This document shows, piece by piece, positions 7,650 through 14,540 of a stretch of DNA of 34,352 bases. The notes below the pieces were generated by a model that made no database searches, was not told where the DNA came from, and worked only from the letters and a program-made list of their open reading frames with translations. Each line of letters opens with the position of its first letter. The first letter of the stretch is position 1. The stretch is from Thioalkalivibrio sp. Lineage in GTDB: Bacteria; Pseudomonadota; Gammaproteobacteria; Ectothiorhodospirales; Ectothiorhodospiraceae. Location of the stretch: contig SKJG01000141.1 of assembly GCA_007116035.1 (NCBI GenBank), positions 1 through 34,352 of the forward strand, given 5' to 3'. The position numbers and the translations under genes are program-made.

Positions 7650-7814
7650 ATGTCCTGTAATCAACACGCCATTGTTCACCTTAGTCCGTCGGCTCCTCGG
7701 GCCGACGCCACGCCCCGGGAATCCCCGGCGACCACGGCACCGGAGTCCCCATGCACGAGAGGGTGTCCGGGCTGCCGCCACCGATTGAACAGGCGAGGGG
7801 AGGCAGCGCGGTGA
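7650..7814 (+). CDS. Small cysteine-containing protein, unrecognised (54 aa)
   Basis: A short frame opens at ATG 7650 after a strong AAGGGAGAGCGAG ribosome site. It encodes 54 residues: a Ser/Pro/Thr-rich middle followed by C-x3-C-x2-C (Cys35, Cys39, Cys42 in CTRGCPGCRHR) and a basic tail. Cys3 is a fourth possible ligand. Its TGA overlaps the next ATG by one base (TGATG), so coupling with the downstream gene is likely. It lies 175 bases after a Fur box. The cysteines could bind metal or an Fe-S cluster, which is inference. It does not look like HemP, the small protein often found in haem clusters. It could also be a leader peptide. The existence of the gene rests on the ribosome site and coupling. 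Confidence 0.5.
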   Translation: MSCNQHAIVHLSPSAPRADATPRESPATTAPESPCTRGCPGCRHRLNRRGEAAR

Positions 7815-8254
7815 TGGCCGTTCAACGCATGATCACCCAGGGCGCGAGTTGGCCCGTCGCGCTGGACCATCTGCCGGCATTGCTGGACGTCGTCGACGAG
7901 CAGGAGATCCCGCTGGACATCTGCCTCGACCAGGGTACGGGTCGCGCGTCATTGCACGCGGCGTCGGTGCGCTGCCGCAGGCGTGACCGCAGCCTGTTCG
8001 TCGATGGCCCGGACAGTTCGCTGTGCATCGACCTCGAACTGCTGGCCGGCGCCCGCGCCATCAGTCGCGTGTCGGGGTGTGCGCGCCGAATCAGCCTCGA
8101 ACTCATCGGCCGCGGAAGGCACGCCCTGTTGACCATCACCGGCCCCGAGCCCGGCCACGGTCACGCGGGCGAGGTCTGGCATCTGCTCATGGAGGCCATG
8201 TTGCCGGGTCCCCCAAAGGCCCGACGGGCTCCCACGGCCCCGATGGCGTGCTGA
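7814..8254 (+). CDS. Possible haem-utilisation protein, HemS/ChuX-like half domain (146 aa)
   Basis: ATG at 7814 overlaps the preceding stop and follows GAGGGGAGG by about ten bases; the same frame is open upstream to 7751. Codon use (high GC at third positions) supports a real gene. Residues about 60-130 show the alternating pattern of one HemS/ChuX repeat: a hydrophobic strand LCIDLELLAGARAISRV, then RRISLELIGRGRHALLTITG, then a Trp-containing helix EVWHLLMEAML. No clear haem-ligand His can be assigned with confidence. The tail is Pro/Ala-rich. If the resemblance is real, it would be a cytosolic haem carrier or a related iron protein, which suits the Fur-box promoter and the TonB neighbours. 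It remains a hypothetical protein on present evidence. Confidence 0.55.
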   Translation: MAVQRMITQGASWPVALDHLPALLDVVDEQEIPLDICLDQGTGRASLHAASVRCRRRDRSLFVDGPDSSLCIDLELLAGARAISRVSGCARRISLELIGRGRHALLTITGPEPGHGHAGEVWHLLMEAMLPGPPKARRAPTAPMAC

Positions 8255-8471
8255 CCTGACCCTCCGGCGGGGAATGATCCGTGCCGGGGAGGGCTGCCTG
8301 GAGAAGACGATGGCTGCGTCGCTGACGGGGTTCCGGCTAGGATCGTAGCCGCGTCCTTCGCCGACGCAACCTGGATGAACGTCTGGATTCCCGCCACGCG
8401 GGGAGCTTGTCGAGCCGGTTCGATATAGAGTTCTCCCGAACGCAATCCGGTTTCATCCCAGGGGGTCGTCC

Positions 8472-8837
8472 GTGGTTCATGCCATTCTTGCCCTCCTCGT
8501 CTGCCAGTTGCTGGGCGAGGTCATCGTGCGTGCCGCCGGTGTACCGATTCCCGGTCCGGTGCTGGGCACCTTCTTCATGCTTGGGGCGCTGGCCGCGCTG
8601 CGCGAGGTACCGGAGGCGCTGAATGCCGTCGCCGGGGTGTTGTTGTCCCATCTGTCGCTGTTGTTCGTCCCGGCGGGTGTGGGGGTCATGCTGCACGTGG
8701 CACGCATCCGGACCGAATGGCTGCCACTGCTGGCCGCGCTGTTCGTGTCCACGGCGCTGACCATTGCCGTGACGGCACTGGTGTTCTTCTGGGTGATGCG
8801 GCGCATGGGGCTGTACGAACCGGAGCAGCGTTCGTGA
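8472..8837 (+). CDS. lrgA: CidA/LrgA-family holin-like membrane protein
   Basis: 121 residues with four hydrophobic segments and the family pattern VPIPGPVLGTFFML near residue 24, followed by LLSHLSLLFVPAGVGVM. LrgA/CidA proteins work with LrgB/CidB in murein hydrolase control; newer work links them to export of small metabolites. GTG at 8472 (VVHAILAL) follows AGGGGGT. The last four bases (GTGA) overlap the start of lrgB, a coupled pair. Confidence 0.9.
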   Translation: MVHAILALLVCQLLGEVIVRAAGVPIPGPVLGTFFMLGALAALREVPEALNAVAGVLLSHLSLLFVPAGVGVMLHVARIRTEWLPLLAALFVSTALTIAVTALVFFWVMRRMGLYEPEQRS

Positions 8838-9568
8838 ACGGGGTACAGGATGCCACCGACAACCTCGACCTGCTCTGGGTCTACCTGCAGCAGGAGCCGC
8901 TGCTGTGGCTGACCGCGACCCTCGGCGCCTACGCGATCGGGCACTCTCTGCACCGGGCCGCCGGCGGCTCACCGCTGGTCAATTCGGTGGCGGTGGCCAT
9001 CGCCGTACTGGTTGCCCTGCTGGTGGTCACCGGCACCAGTTATGCCACCTATTTCGACGGTGCGCAGTTCGTGCATTTCCTGCTGGGGCCCGCAACGGTG
9101 CTCCTCGCGGTACCCCTGTATCGGAACTTCAATCGAGTGCGGCGCCTGCTGGTACCGATGCTGGCAGCGCTCGTCGTCGGCTCGATCACCGCAGTGGTCT
9201 CCGCCGTCGCGGTTGCGGCCGCGCTGGGCGCCAGCCCGGAGACGCTGCGGTCCCTCGCTCCCAAGTCGGCAACCACACCGATTGCGATGGGGATTGCTGA
9301 GGGGATCGGCGGTCTGGCGTCGCTGACGGCGACACTGGTCATCATCACCGGCATCATCGGGGCGATGATCGTCACGCCGCTGCTCAACTTATTGAGGGTT
9401 ACGGATTGGGCTGCCCGGGGTTTTGCGGTCGGGGTCGCCTCCCACGGTATCGGCGCGGCCCGCGCCTTCCAGGTGAACCAGCTCGCCGGAACCTTTGCCG
9501 GGATCGCGATGGCGCTGAATGCGCTGCTCACAGCCATCCTGGTACCGCTCCTGGTCGGCTGGATCTGA
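8834..9568 (+). CDS. lrgB: LrgB/CidB-family membrane protein
   Basis: 244 residues with about seven membrane segments. Characteristic pieces are FLLGPATVLLAVPLYRN, LAPKSATTPIAMGIAEGIGG and VASHGIGAARAF, which define the LrgB family (glycolate/glycerate-type and murein-control proteins). The start is GTG at 8834 inside the lrgA stop; the frame is open further upstream only as a shadow of lrgA. Nothing nearby resembles the LytS/LytR regulator found with lrgAB in firmicutes. The 249 bases after it contain no convincing gene. Confidence 0.92.
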   Translation: MNGVQDATDNLDLLWVYLQQEPLLWLTATLGAYAIGHSLHRAAGGSPLVNSVAVAIAVLVALLVVTGTSYATYFDGAQFVHFLLGPATVLLAVPLYRNFNRVRRLLVPMLAALVVGSITAVVSAVAVAAALGASPETLRSLAPKSATTPIAMGIAEGIGGLASLTATLVIITGIIGAMIVTPLLNLLRVTDWAARGFAVGVASHGIGAARAFQVNQLAGTFAGIAMALNALLTAILVPLLVGWI

Positions 9569-9817
9569 ATGATCCATGGCGTTTTGCAGCGTTACCGGGC
9601 AGTGCGCCGTGAGGCGCAGCCGAGCCGAGGCGCGAGGGTCTTTGCCGGGTCCGGGCGAGCGCACCGGGCCCGCAGTGCGACGCCCTGCATCTATGGCGCG
9701 CTGCCTGGCTGCGCCACTCCCTGCCGGCGGGCGGGAAGGAAGCCCCACTCGACGAGGGTTGGATCGTTGCTTCTGGCGGTGCACCATGGCGCCTGACTTC
9801 GAGCCATGGAGAGTGAA

Positions 9818-10102
9818 ATGAGCGAGCAGGGCATCTTCTTCGAACGTGACCCCTCACCGGCGAAGCTGGACGTAATCGGCGTGCCCGGATGGCCGCGGTG
9901 GCGCAAGGAGGTCTCGACCTTCCACTGGACCTACGACCGCACCGAAATCTGCTACCTGCTGCGCGGCCGTGTCACCGTGACCCCGGACGGAGGCGAGCCC
10001 CAGACCTTCGAGCGCGGCGACCTGATCACCTTCCCGGCCGGAATGTCCTGCACCTGGGAGATCCTCAAGGACCTGGAGAAGCAGTACAACTACCTGGACT
10101 GA
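9818..10102 (+). CDS. Small cupin-domain protein (cupin_3/DUF861 type)
   Basis: 94-residue single-domain cupin. WTYDRTEICYLLRGRVTVTPDGGE and FERGDLITFPAGMSCTWEIL are the two cupin strands of the DUF861/(S)-ureidoglycine aminohydrolase-like group. The first motif has Glu in the usual metal-ligand place but lacks the HxH pair, and no late His is seen, so metal binding is doubtful. ATG at 9818 follows GGAG by six bases; ATG at 9806 in the same frame is an alternative. It stands alone between lrgB and a convergent nuclease gene. Function unknown. Confidence 0.85.
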   Translation: MSEQGIFFERDPSPAKLDVIGVPGWPRWRKEVSTFHWTYDRTEICYLLRGRVTVTPDGGEPQTFERGDLITFPAGMSCTWEILKDLEKQYNYLD

Positions 10103-10425
10103 GGCCGCATGGCCGTTCCTGACCATCACGAATCCTCCGCAGGCAAGTAAAATCGCACAGACCGCAGCGAAACCGCCAAAATCTTCGCCTGCAAGGCAGG
10201 CGCCTACCAGGGCAAGAACCCGTGGGAGCGCGCCTTGCGCGCGAAGGGATCCTCTGCCGAGCTTTCGTGATGATCAGGTGGCCGTTTGATCGGTCTCGCC
10301 GCCGCGGGCAGCAGCCGGGGGGTTGCCCCGGACACGCCGGTCTGCTCTTCCTGCAACTGGCCAGACTGCCGCATTCACGCCAGGTGATCGGTCGTGGACA
10401 CCGGCCTTCAGGCGTGTCCCGCTAA
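10103..10425. other. Intergenic stretch with a single REP-like palindrome
   Basis: It contains a hairpin CGCCTGC-AAG-GCAGGCG (10186-10202) and a REP-type unit at 10222-10245 (GTGGGAGCG then CGC-CTT-GCG arms), of the same general kind as REPs of Pseudomonas and relatives but with a different core from the pair at 1047. It sits between convergent genes. No coding potential was seen. Confidence 0.55.
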
Positions 10426-11064
10426 TTATTTTCCGTATTCAAGCACCTCGGCGATCCGTGCGGCCCGCTCCGCGTCCATGCCTTCGACTTGTGCGAGGGT
10501 ATCGGCGTCGGCGGCCAGCACCGCGCGGGCGCTGCCGAAATGACGCAACAGGGCCTCGGCCCGGTCGGCGTCCACGCCGGGCAGGCTGGCCAGCAGGTAG
10601 AGCTGCGCATCCCGCCGGATCGTCGGCTTGTCGGGCCGTTCCGTCGCTGCGGCCCCCTCTGCGGCGGCAAGCCCCAGCAGATAGATGAGCATGCCGCTGT
10701 TGTCCGCATCGGGGCTGGGAAGCACCGTGACGCCGTGCGTCACGACCATCATGGCGAGGGCCCGGTGGATATCCAGGGCCTGCTGGTGAAAGCGGGCCGT
10801 GTAGAGATCGCCCTCGACGATGTACACCACCCGTTCGTGCTGACTCCTGAGCTTAGCTACCTTGTCCCACAGGCTGCGGTCCACGACGCTCAGGATCAGG
10901 TCCGTCGCGGATTTGCGTTCGACGATCAGGTCGCCGGGCAGGAGGTAGTCTCCCAGGTCCATCTCGACGGACTCCAGCGTGACGCCCGGCAGTCCTTCCA
11001 GCCGGGTGATGATGCGGCCTCTCTCGCGTGTGTCGACGCGGATGTGCAGTGCGGGTGCGTTCAT
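10426..11064 (-). CDS. ERCC4-domain nuclease with C-terminal helix-hairpin-helix (bacterial XPF/Mus81-like)
   Basis: 212 residues from ATG 11064, preceded by AGGAG at ideal spacing. Residues 7-130 form an ERCC4 nuclease domain. Asp11 lies in VDTRERG, and the catalytic signature GDxnERKx3D is complete at 44-55 (GDLIVERKSATD). Residues about 155-210 are a double helix-hairpin-helix (LLASLPGVDADRAEALLRHFG, LAQVEGMDAERAARIAEVLE) for DNA binding. This is the minimal domain order of archaeal XPF without the helicase. The likely role is structure-specific cleavage of branched or flapped DNA in repair, inferred from the family. It is monocistronic in view, convergent with the cupin gene and divergent from the transglutaminase gene. 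Its biological role is not known from context. Confidence 0.9.
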   Translation of the reverse strand: MNAPALHIRVDTRERGRIITRLEGLPGVTLESVEMDLGDYLLPGDLIVERKSATDLILSVVDRSLWDKVAKLRSQHERVVYIVEGDLYTARFHQQALDIHRALAMMVVTHGVTVLPSPDADNSGMLIYLLGLAAAEGAAATERPDKPTIRRDAQLYLLASLPGVDADRAEALLRHFGSARAVLAADADTLAQVEGMDAERAARIAEVLEYGK

Positions 11065-11322
11065 TTCGGCTCCTGTTCCTGTCCGGGGGTGCACAGAGGT
11101 AGCACAGACGGGACGCGGCTAACACCGAAGGCTTGTGTGGGCACCCGGCTGGATCGCATGGAGACGGCTCCGGTCGCTGGGCGCGGCATTCCTTCCCCGA
11201 AGCAGCGAGGTTTATACTCGGGGCTGCTGCCGCCCACCCATTTCCCGTCCGGAGGACCCCCTGTCAGGGCATCCGGACTGCAAGGAACCCATGAATCCTT
11301 CTCTTTTCGACCGGAGGTCCCG

Positions 11323-12111
11323 ATGCGCCTCGAGGTAGGCTGCATGATCGAGATGCAATGCGCGCAACCGACGCCGCTCCTTCTGTTGCTGCGGCCGCGC
11401 AGCGGCGCGCGCCAGTGGATTGCGCGGGAGAGCTATTCCCTGACCCCTCAGGTACCGGCAACCGAACATGTCGACATGTTCGGCAACCTTTGCCAGCGCC
11501 TCGTCGCGCCGGTGGGTTCTTTCCGGATCGAAAGCCGCTCGGAGGTCATCGTGTCGCCCTGGGAGGATGCAGGCCATGGGGAGGCATACGTGCCGGTCGA
11601 GGCATTGCCCGACGATGTCCTCGCGTACCTGATTCCGAGCCGTTTCTGCGAATCGGACCGGCTGGGCTCGCTGGCGAACGAGATTACCTACGGGCAGGCG
11701 CCAGGCTATGACCAGGTTGCCGCCATCAGTCGCTGGGTGCACTCCCGGCTGCGGTACCTGGCGGAATCGGACCCGATGCCCATCTCCGCCTCCGAGGCGC
11801 TGGGGCGGGGCGAGGGCGTATGCCGGGATTTCGCGCACCTCGGCATTGCCCTTTGCCGCAGCATGTCCATCCCCGCACGCATGGTGGCGGGTTATCTGCA
11901 GGACCTGGAGCCGATGGACCTGCACGCCTGGTTCGAGGCGTTTGTCGGCGACCGCTGGTACACGTTCGACCCCACGCACCCGGATCAGAACAAGGCCCGG
12001 GTGACGCTGGCGCTGGGACGCGATGCCGCGGATGCGCCTGTCTTCAACCAGTTTGGTCCGCCGGTCACACCGTCCGAGATGCGCGTCTTCGTGCGGGAAA
12101 TGGCTGGCTGA
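11323..12111 (+). CDS. Transglutaminase-like superfamily protein (putative cysteine protease)
   Basis: 262 residues starting at ATG 11323 after CCGGAGGT, an excellent ribosome site; the frame is open far upstream but as an antisense shadow of the nuclease gene. An N-terminal transglutaminase-associated beta domain (about 1-90) is followed by the transglut core. The catalytic triad is Cys167 (GEGVCRDFAH), His201 (DLHAWFEAF) and Asp216 (YTFDPTH). The sequence resembles bacterial proteins of the SMa1/YebA-like group that sit near peptidase or amidoligase genes, but no such partner is adjacent here. No signal peptide is visible, so a cytoplasmic role is likely. Activity is probably proteolytic or deamidating rather than cross-linking. 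Confidence 0.9.
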   Translation: MRLEVGCMIEMQCAQPTPLLLLLRPRSGARQWIARESYSLTPQVPATEHVDMFGNLCQRLVAPVGSFRIESRSEVIVSPWEDAGHGEAYVPVEALPDDVLAYLIPSRFCESDRLGSLANEITYGQAPGYDQVAAISRWVHSRLRYLAESDPMPISASEALGRGEGVCRDFAHLGIALCRSMSIPARMVAGYLQDLEPMDLHAWFEAFVGDRWYTFDPTHPDQNKARVTLALGRDAADAPVFNQFGPPVTPSEMRVFVREMAG

Positions 12112-12471
12112 TCCCCGCGTCCCCCAGGGCGGGACCCCGGTCTTCCTGCCCGCATGGCCCGCTAGTGACGGGGCATGGTAGGATTCAACAATCCGGCTGG
12201 GGTTTCTGGGCGCCTTTTTCAGGGTACGGGGCGGGGCGCGGATCCAGCCGCGCCGCCGTCCCGTCTTCAGGTGCGCGCCGTGACCCGGGCATGCTGAAAC
12301 CGGTATGATCGCGCGTCGCGCCCCGCCGGATCCGGGTGGCCCACTCGGTGCAGGTGGGATTCGAACGGATGGACGGTCTTCGCAACCGAAGCCGAGACCT
12401 CGGTGGGGGCACCTTTTCCACGGGCCGCGATGGCCCCGTCGTCAGGAAATGAACTTGGACTGGTTGTTCCC
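12112..12471 (+). other. Leader region before csoS1D with a candidate -10
   Basis: No gene is apparent. TATGAT at 12304-12309, with a GC-rich context and only a weak TGACCC-type -35 at about 12281, is the best promoter candidate and would give a leader of about 155 bases. A piece at 12350-12372 resembles the T-arm of a minus-strand tRNA but has no cloverleaf (see rejected items). Confidence 0.35.
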
Positions 12472-13104
12472 ATGGATGCGCCCCTGATCTCACTGCGGAC
12501 CTACGTCCATATCGATTCCCTGCAGCCGCAGGTCGCAGCGTATATGGCGACGGTGTCGCAGGGCTTCCTGCCCAAGCCGGGGGACTCCTGTCTCTGGCTT
12601 GAGGTTGAGCCGGGCCTGGCCATCCATCGGTTGACCGATATCGCGCTGAAGGCGTCGCCGGTGCACCTGGGGCAGATGGTGGTCGAACGTGCCTTCGGCT
12701 CCATGGTGATCCACCACCGCGACCAGGCCAGCGTCACCGAAGCCTCGGACGTATTACTCCATCACATGCGGACCGATGAGTCGGCGCGGAAGAAATGCCG
12801 GGTCGCCTGGCAGGAAGTCATTCGCGGGATCAATGCCGATCACGCGGTACTGATCAATCGCCAGAACCGCAAGGGCTCCATGGTCCTGGCCGGGCAAAGC
12901 ATCTTCATCCTCGAGACTGAGCCGGCCGGCTACGTGATCTACGCTGCCAACGAGGCCGAGAAGGCCTCCAATATCACCCTCTGCGAGGCGCATGCGGTCG
13001 GCGCGTTCGGGCGCCTGACGCTGGCCGGCCGCGAGGGGGACATCGACGCCGCGGCGCAAGCCGCGATTGCCGCGGTGGAGCGGCTGAACCGCAACGCGAC
13101 CTGA
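12472..13104 (+). CDS. csoS1D: CsoS1D-type tandem BMC-domain carboxysome shell protein
   Basis: Tandem (trimer-forming, pseudohexameric) bacterial microcompartment shell protein. CsoS1D stacks into double-layered tiles with a gated central pore in alpha-carboxysomes. From ATG 12472 there are 210 residues. Domain 1 (about 8-100) has RTYVHIDSLQPQVAAYMATV, GFLPKPGDSCLWLEVEPGL and VVERAFGSM; Glu72-Arg73 match the conserved pore-gate pair. Domain 2 (about 110-205) is a clear BMC fold with FILETEPAGYVIYAANEAEK, ASNITLCEAHAVGAFGRL and GDIDAAAQAAIAAVERL. The start is uncertain: in-frame ATG 12430 and GTG 12403 would add 14 or 23 residues, and none has a strong ribosome site. No RuBisCO, CsoS2 or other shell gene is in the window, so this copy stands apart. 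A small unknown gene follows after 18 bases. Confidence 0.92.
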   Translation: MDAPLISLRTYVHIDSLQPQVAAYMATVSQGFLPKPGDSCLWLEVEPGLAIHRLTDIALKASPVHLGQMVVERAFGSMVIHHRDQASVTEASDVLLHHMRTDESARKKCRVAWQEVIRGINADHAVLINRQNRKGSMVLAGQSIFILETEPAGYVIYAANEAEKASNITLCEAHAVGAFGRLTLAGREGDIDAAAQAAIAAVERLNRNAT

Positions 13105-13122
13105 ACCGCAGCATTCCCTCCC

Positions 13123-13509
13123 ATGGAGTTCTTTGCCCTCGCCAGCCTTCAGACCGACCCGGAAACCCTGCAGCGGGAGCTGGGTGTCGCGCATCTCGCC
13201 CGCTGGTGTGCGTCAATCGACTCCGTGCTGGAACACGCTGGAGATCAGGGCCGGATCTACTGTGTCTGGGGCGAATTCGCGGTACACCGGGAAGCCATCC
13301 GCGGCGGCGTGCGTTTCAGCCTGCCCGGCTGTCCCAACGCGCTGGCCTGGACGATCACCACCGGCCTGCCACCGGAGCCCGAAGCAGTGGTGATCCACTG
13401 CACCATCAACCGTCGCGAGCACGACCCGGATTTCATCGAGACCATCGAGGCTTTCGTCGACGACTGGCGCCGGGGATTGGAGTCGGGGCTGACCGACCCG
13501 GTGACCTGA
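13123..13509 (+). CDS. Unrecognised 128-residue protein paired with csoS1D
   Basis: It starts at ATG 13123, 18 bases after csoS1D on the same strand, so the two are probably cotranscribed. It encodes a soluble acidic alpha/beta protein: N-terminal helix (DPETLQRELGVAHLARW), central strands (GRIYCVWGEFAVHREAIRGG, VRFSLPGC, LAWTITT, EAVVIHCTINR) and a C-terminal amphipathic helix (FIETIEAFVDDWRRGLES). No signal peptide or membrane helix is seen. Third-position GC is high, which supports coding. I do not recognise the family. Proximity suggests a role linked to the shell or to carboxysome physiology, which is inference only. Confidence 0.75.
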   Translation: MEFFALASLQTDPETLQRELGVAHLARWCASIDSVLEHAGDQGRIYCVWGEFAVHREAIRGGVRFSLPGCPNALAWTITTGLPPEPEAVVIHCTINRREHDPDFIETIEAFVDDWRRGLESGLTDPVT

Positions 13510-13568
13510 GCACCGGATGCCCCGCTCCTGGAGAAACCGCCGGCCGCGTCCTCTACGCATTCATCCCC

Positions 13569-13641
13569 GTAGGAGCGACCTCCGGTCGCGATACGCTGCG
13601 TAGCCCGAAAGATCTTGATCCCGGCCGGAGGCCGCTCCTAG
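13569..13641. repeat. Inverted pair of REP-type palindromes (second family)
   Basis: The left unit at 13569-13591 (GTAGGAGCGACC-TCC-GGTCGCGA) and the right unit at 13621-13641, whose reverse complement begins CTAGGAGCGGCCTCCGG, face each other across 29 bases. The core TAGGAGCGRCCTCCGGYCG is of the widespread proteobacterial GTAGGAGC family and differs from the 1047-1124 pair. It lies between the csoS1D pair and the convergent HIRAN gene. The rest of 13510-13797 shows no gene. Confidence 0.8.
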
Positions 13642-13797
13642 TTCAGGCCTTACCCTTTAGGGCAGCCTCTGGGGGGTGGGCTTTCCCGCGGTAGGTCGCC
13701 GAGTGGGCCCGCGTCCCCACTGGGGGCGGCGATGCGGCGGAGTGCGTTGCGCACGGGACGATGTCCTGGGGTGCTTCCGCGGTCATCGGGATGGCAA

Positions 13798-14196
13798 TCA
13801 TCCCTTGCGCGTCAGGTAGACGTTGAGGCTGATCCGCTGCCACGGGTCCTCGGACTCGCGCAGGTCGTGGATGCGGGCGATGATCTCGGCGCCGTGATCC
13901 AGCAGATCGGAAGCGAGCAAGTTGTCCATCTGGGGCAGGTAACCGAGATGCTCACCCAGCCAGGTGATGCGTACCGCACGCGGATCCACGGGGTTGCTGA
14001 ATTCGCGGCTCAGCAGCAGCGCCTGACCGGTGCGCAGGTAGGGCCACAGGCGCCGGGCGTCGTGATGCTCGAAGCCGGCGAGCGGCAGGCGTTGCAGATA
14101 GGTTCCGTTGGCGGCACCGCGATTCCGCGGGCGTCGGGCATAGCCGGCAAGGGTCGGAATGCGCAGGGCCTGGGTCGAAGCATGCTTGGGGCTCAT
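13798..14196 (-). CDS. Stand-alone HIRAN-domain protein
   Basis: 132 residues from ATG 14196, which has GGAG seven bases upstream; ATG 14208 in frame is an alternative. A basic N-terminus (about 1-40) leads into a HIRAN domain (about 38-130). This shows the family run LAGFEHHDARRLWPYL, GQALLLSREFSNPVDPRAVRI, GEHLGYLPQMDN and GAEIIARIHDL. In HLTF-type proteins HIRAN binds 3' ends of single-stranded DNA at stalled forks; in bacteria it is often a single domain of unknown role. It may bind damaged DNA. The gene lies downstream of a WYL regulator on the same strand, 344 bases away, with a strong palindrome upstream. Confidence 0.85.
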   Translation of the reverse strand: MSPKHASTQALRIPTLAGYARRPRNRGAANGTYLQRLPLAGFEHHDARRLWPYLRTGQALLLSREFSNPVDPRAVRITWLGEHLGYLPQMDNLLASDLLDHGAEIIARIHDLRESEDPWQRISLNVYLTRKG

Positions 14197-14540
14197 GTCG
14201 GGCTCCATGGGGTGGGCTTGCCCTTGTTATAACGCCCCCGGTGGCTCACAGAGTGAGCCACCGGTAAAAAATATCGGACCTGGACGCGGAAGCGGATGCG
14301 TCGCGCGTGGGCTGCCAATGCGCCCAGCGACTTGCACCAACCCACGTCCGCATGGCCGCAACGCAAGCGGCCGCCCCGGTTCGGCTGGGCCTCGCGGCAC
14401 CCTGCGGGGCCTGATCGTGCATAGGGTCTCAACGGGCGCAGCGAATTGCACCGGCCAGACCCAGGGCGCTGAGGATTTTCAGCACGCCCCGTAACCTGGT
14501 GTGCATCGACGCCGCCGAGCGCGTGTCCGTTGACGGAGGT
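14197..14540. other. Gap upstream of the HIRAN gene with a 12-base-stem palindrome
   Basis: CCGGTGGCTCAC-AGA-GTGAGCCACCGG at 14238-14264 is a perfect inverted repeat, bordered by TAAAAAAT on the right and GTTATAACG on the left. There is no T-run on the exit side of either strand, so it is not a simple intrinsic terminator. At 42 bases before the HIRAN start it could be an operator or a 5' mRNA hairpin. No gene is seen in the gap. Confidence 0.45.

Noticed and set aside
7504-7788. A 94-codon ORF in the leader after the Fur box
   Set aside because: No ribosome site, Arg/Pro-rich composition of a non-coding frame, and it overlaps the better supported small ORF at 7650.
9569-9817. Short ORFs between lrgB and the cupin gene
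   Set aside because: Arg/Ala/Gly-rich shadows without ribosome sites; third-position composition does not support coding.
12345-12410. A minus-strand tRNA, because of the T-arm-like TTCGAATCCCACC
   Set aside because: The T-stem does not pair over five bases, and no anticodon arm, D-arm or acceptor stem can be built around it.
14238-14264. Intrinsic terminator
   Set aside because: The stem is strong, but the A-run lies downstream on the plus strand and neither strand has a T-run after the stem; it is also upstream, not downstream, of the nearest gene.
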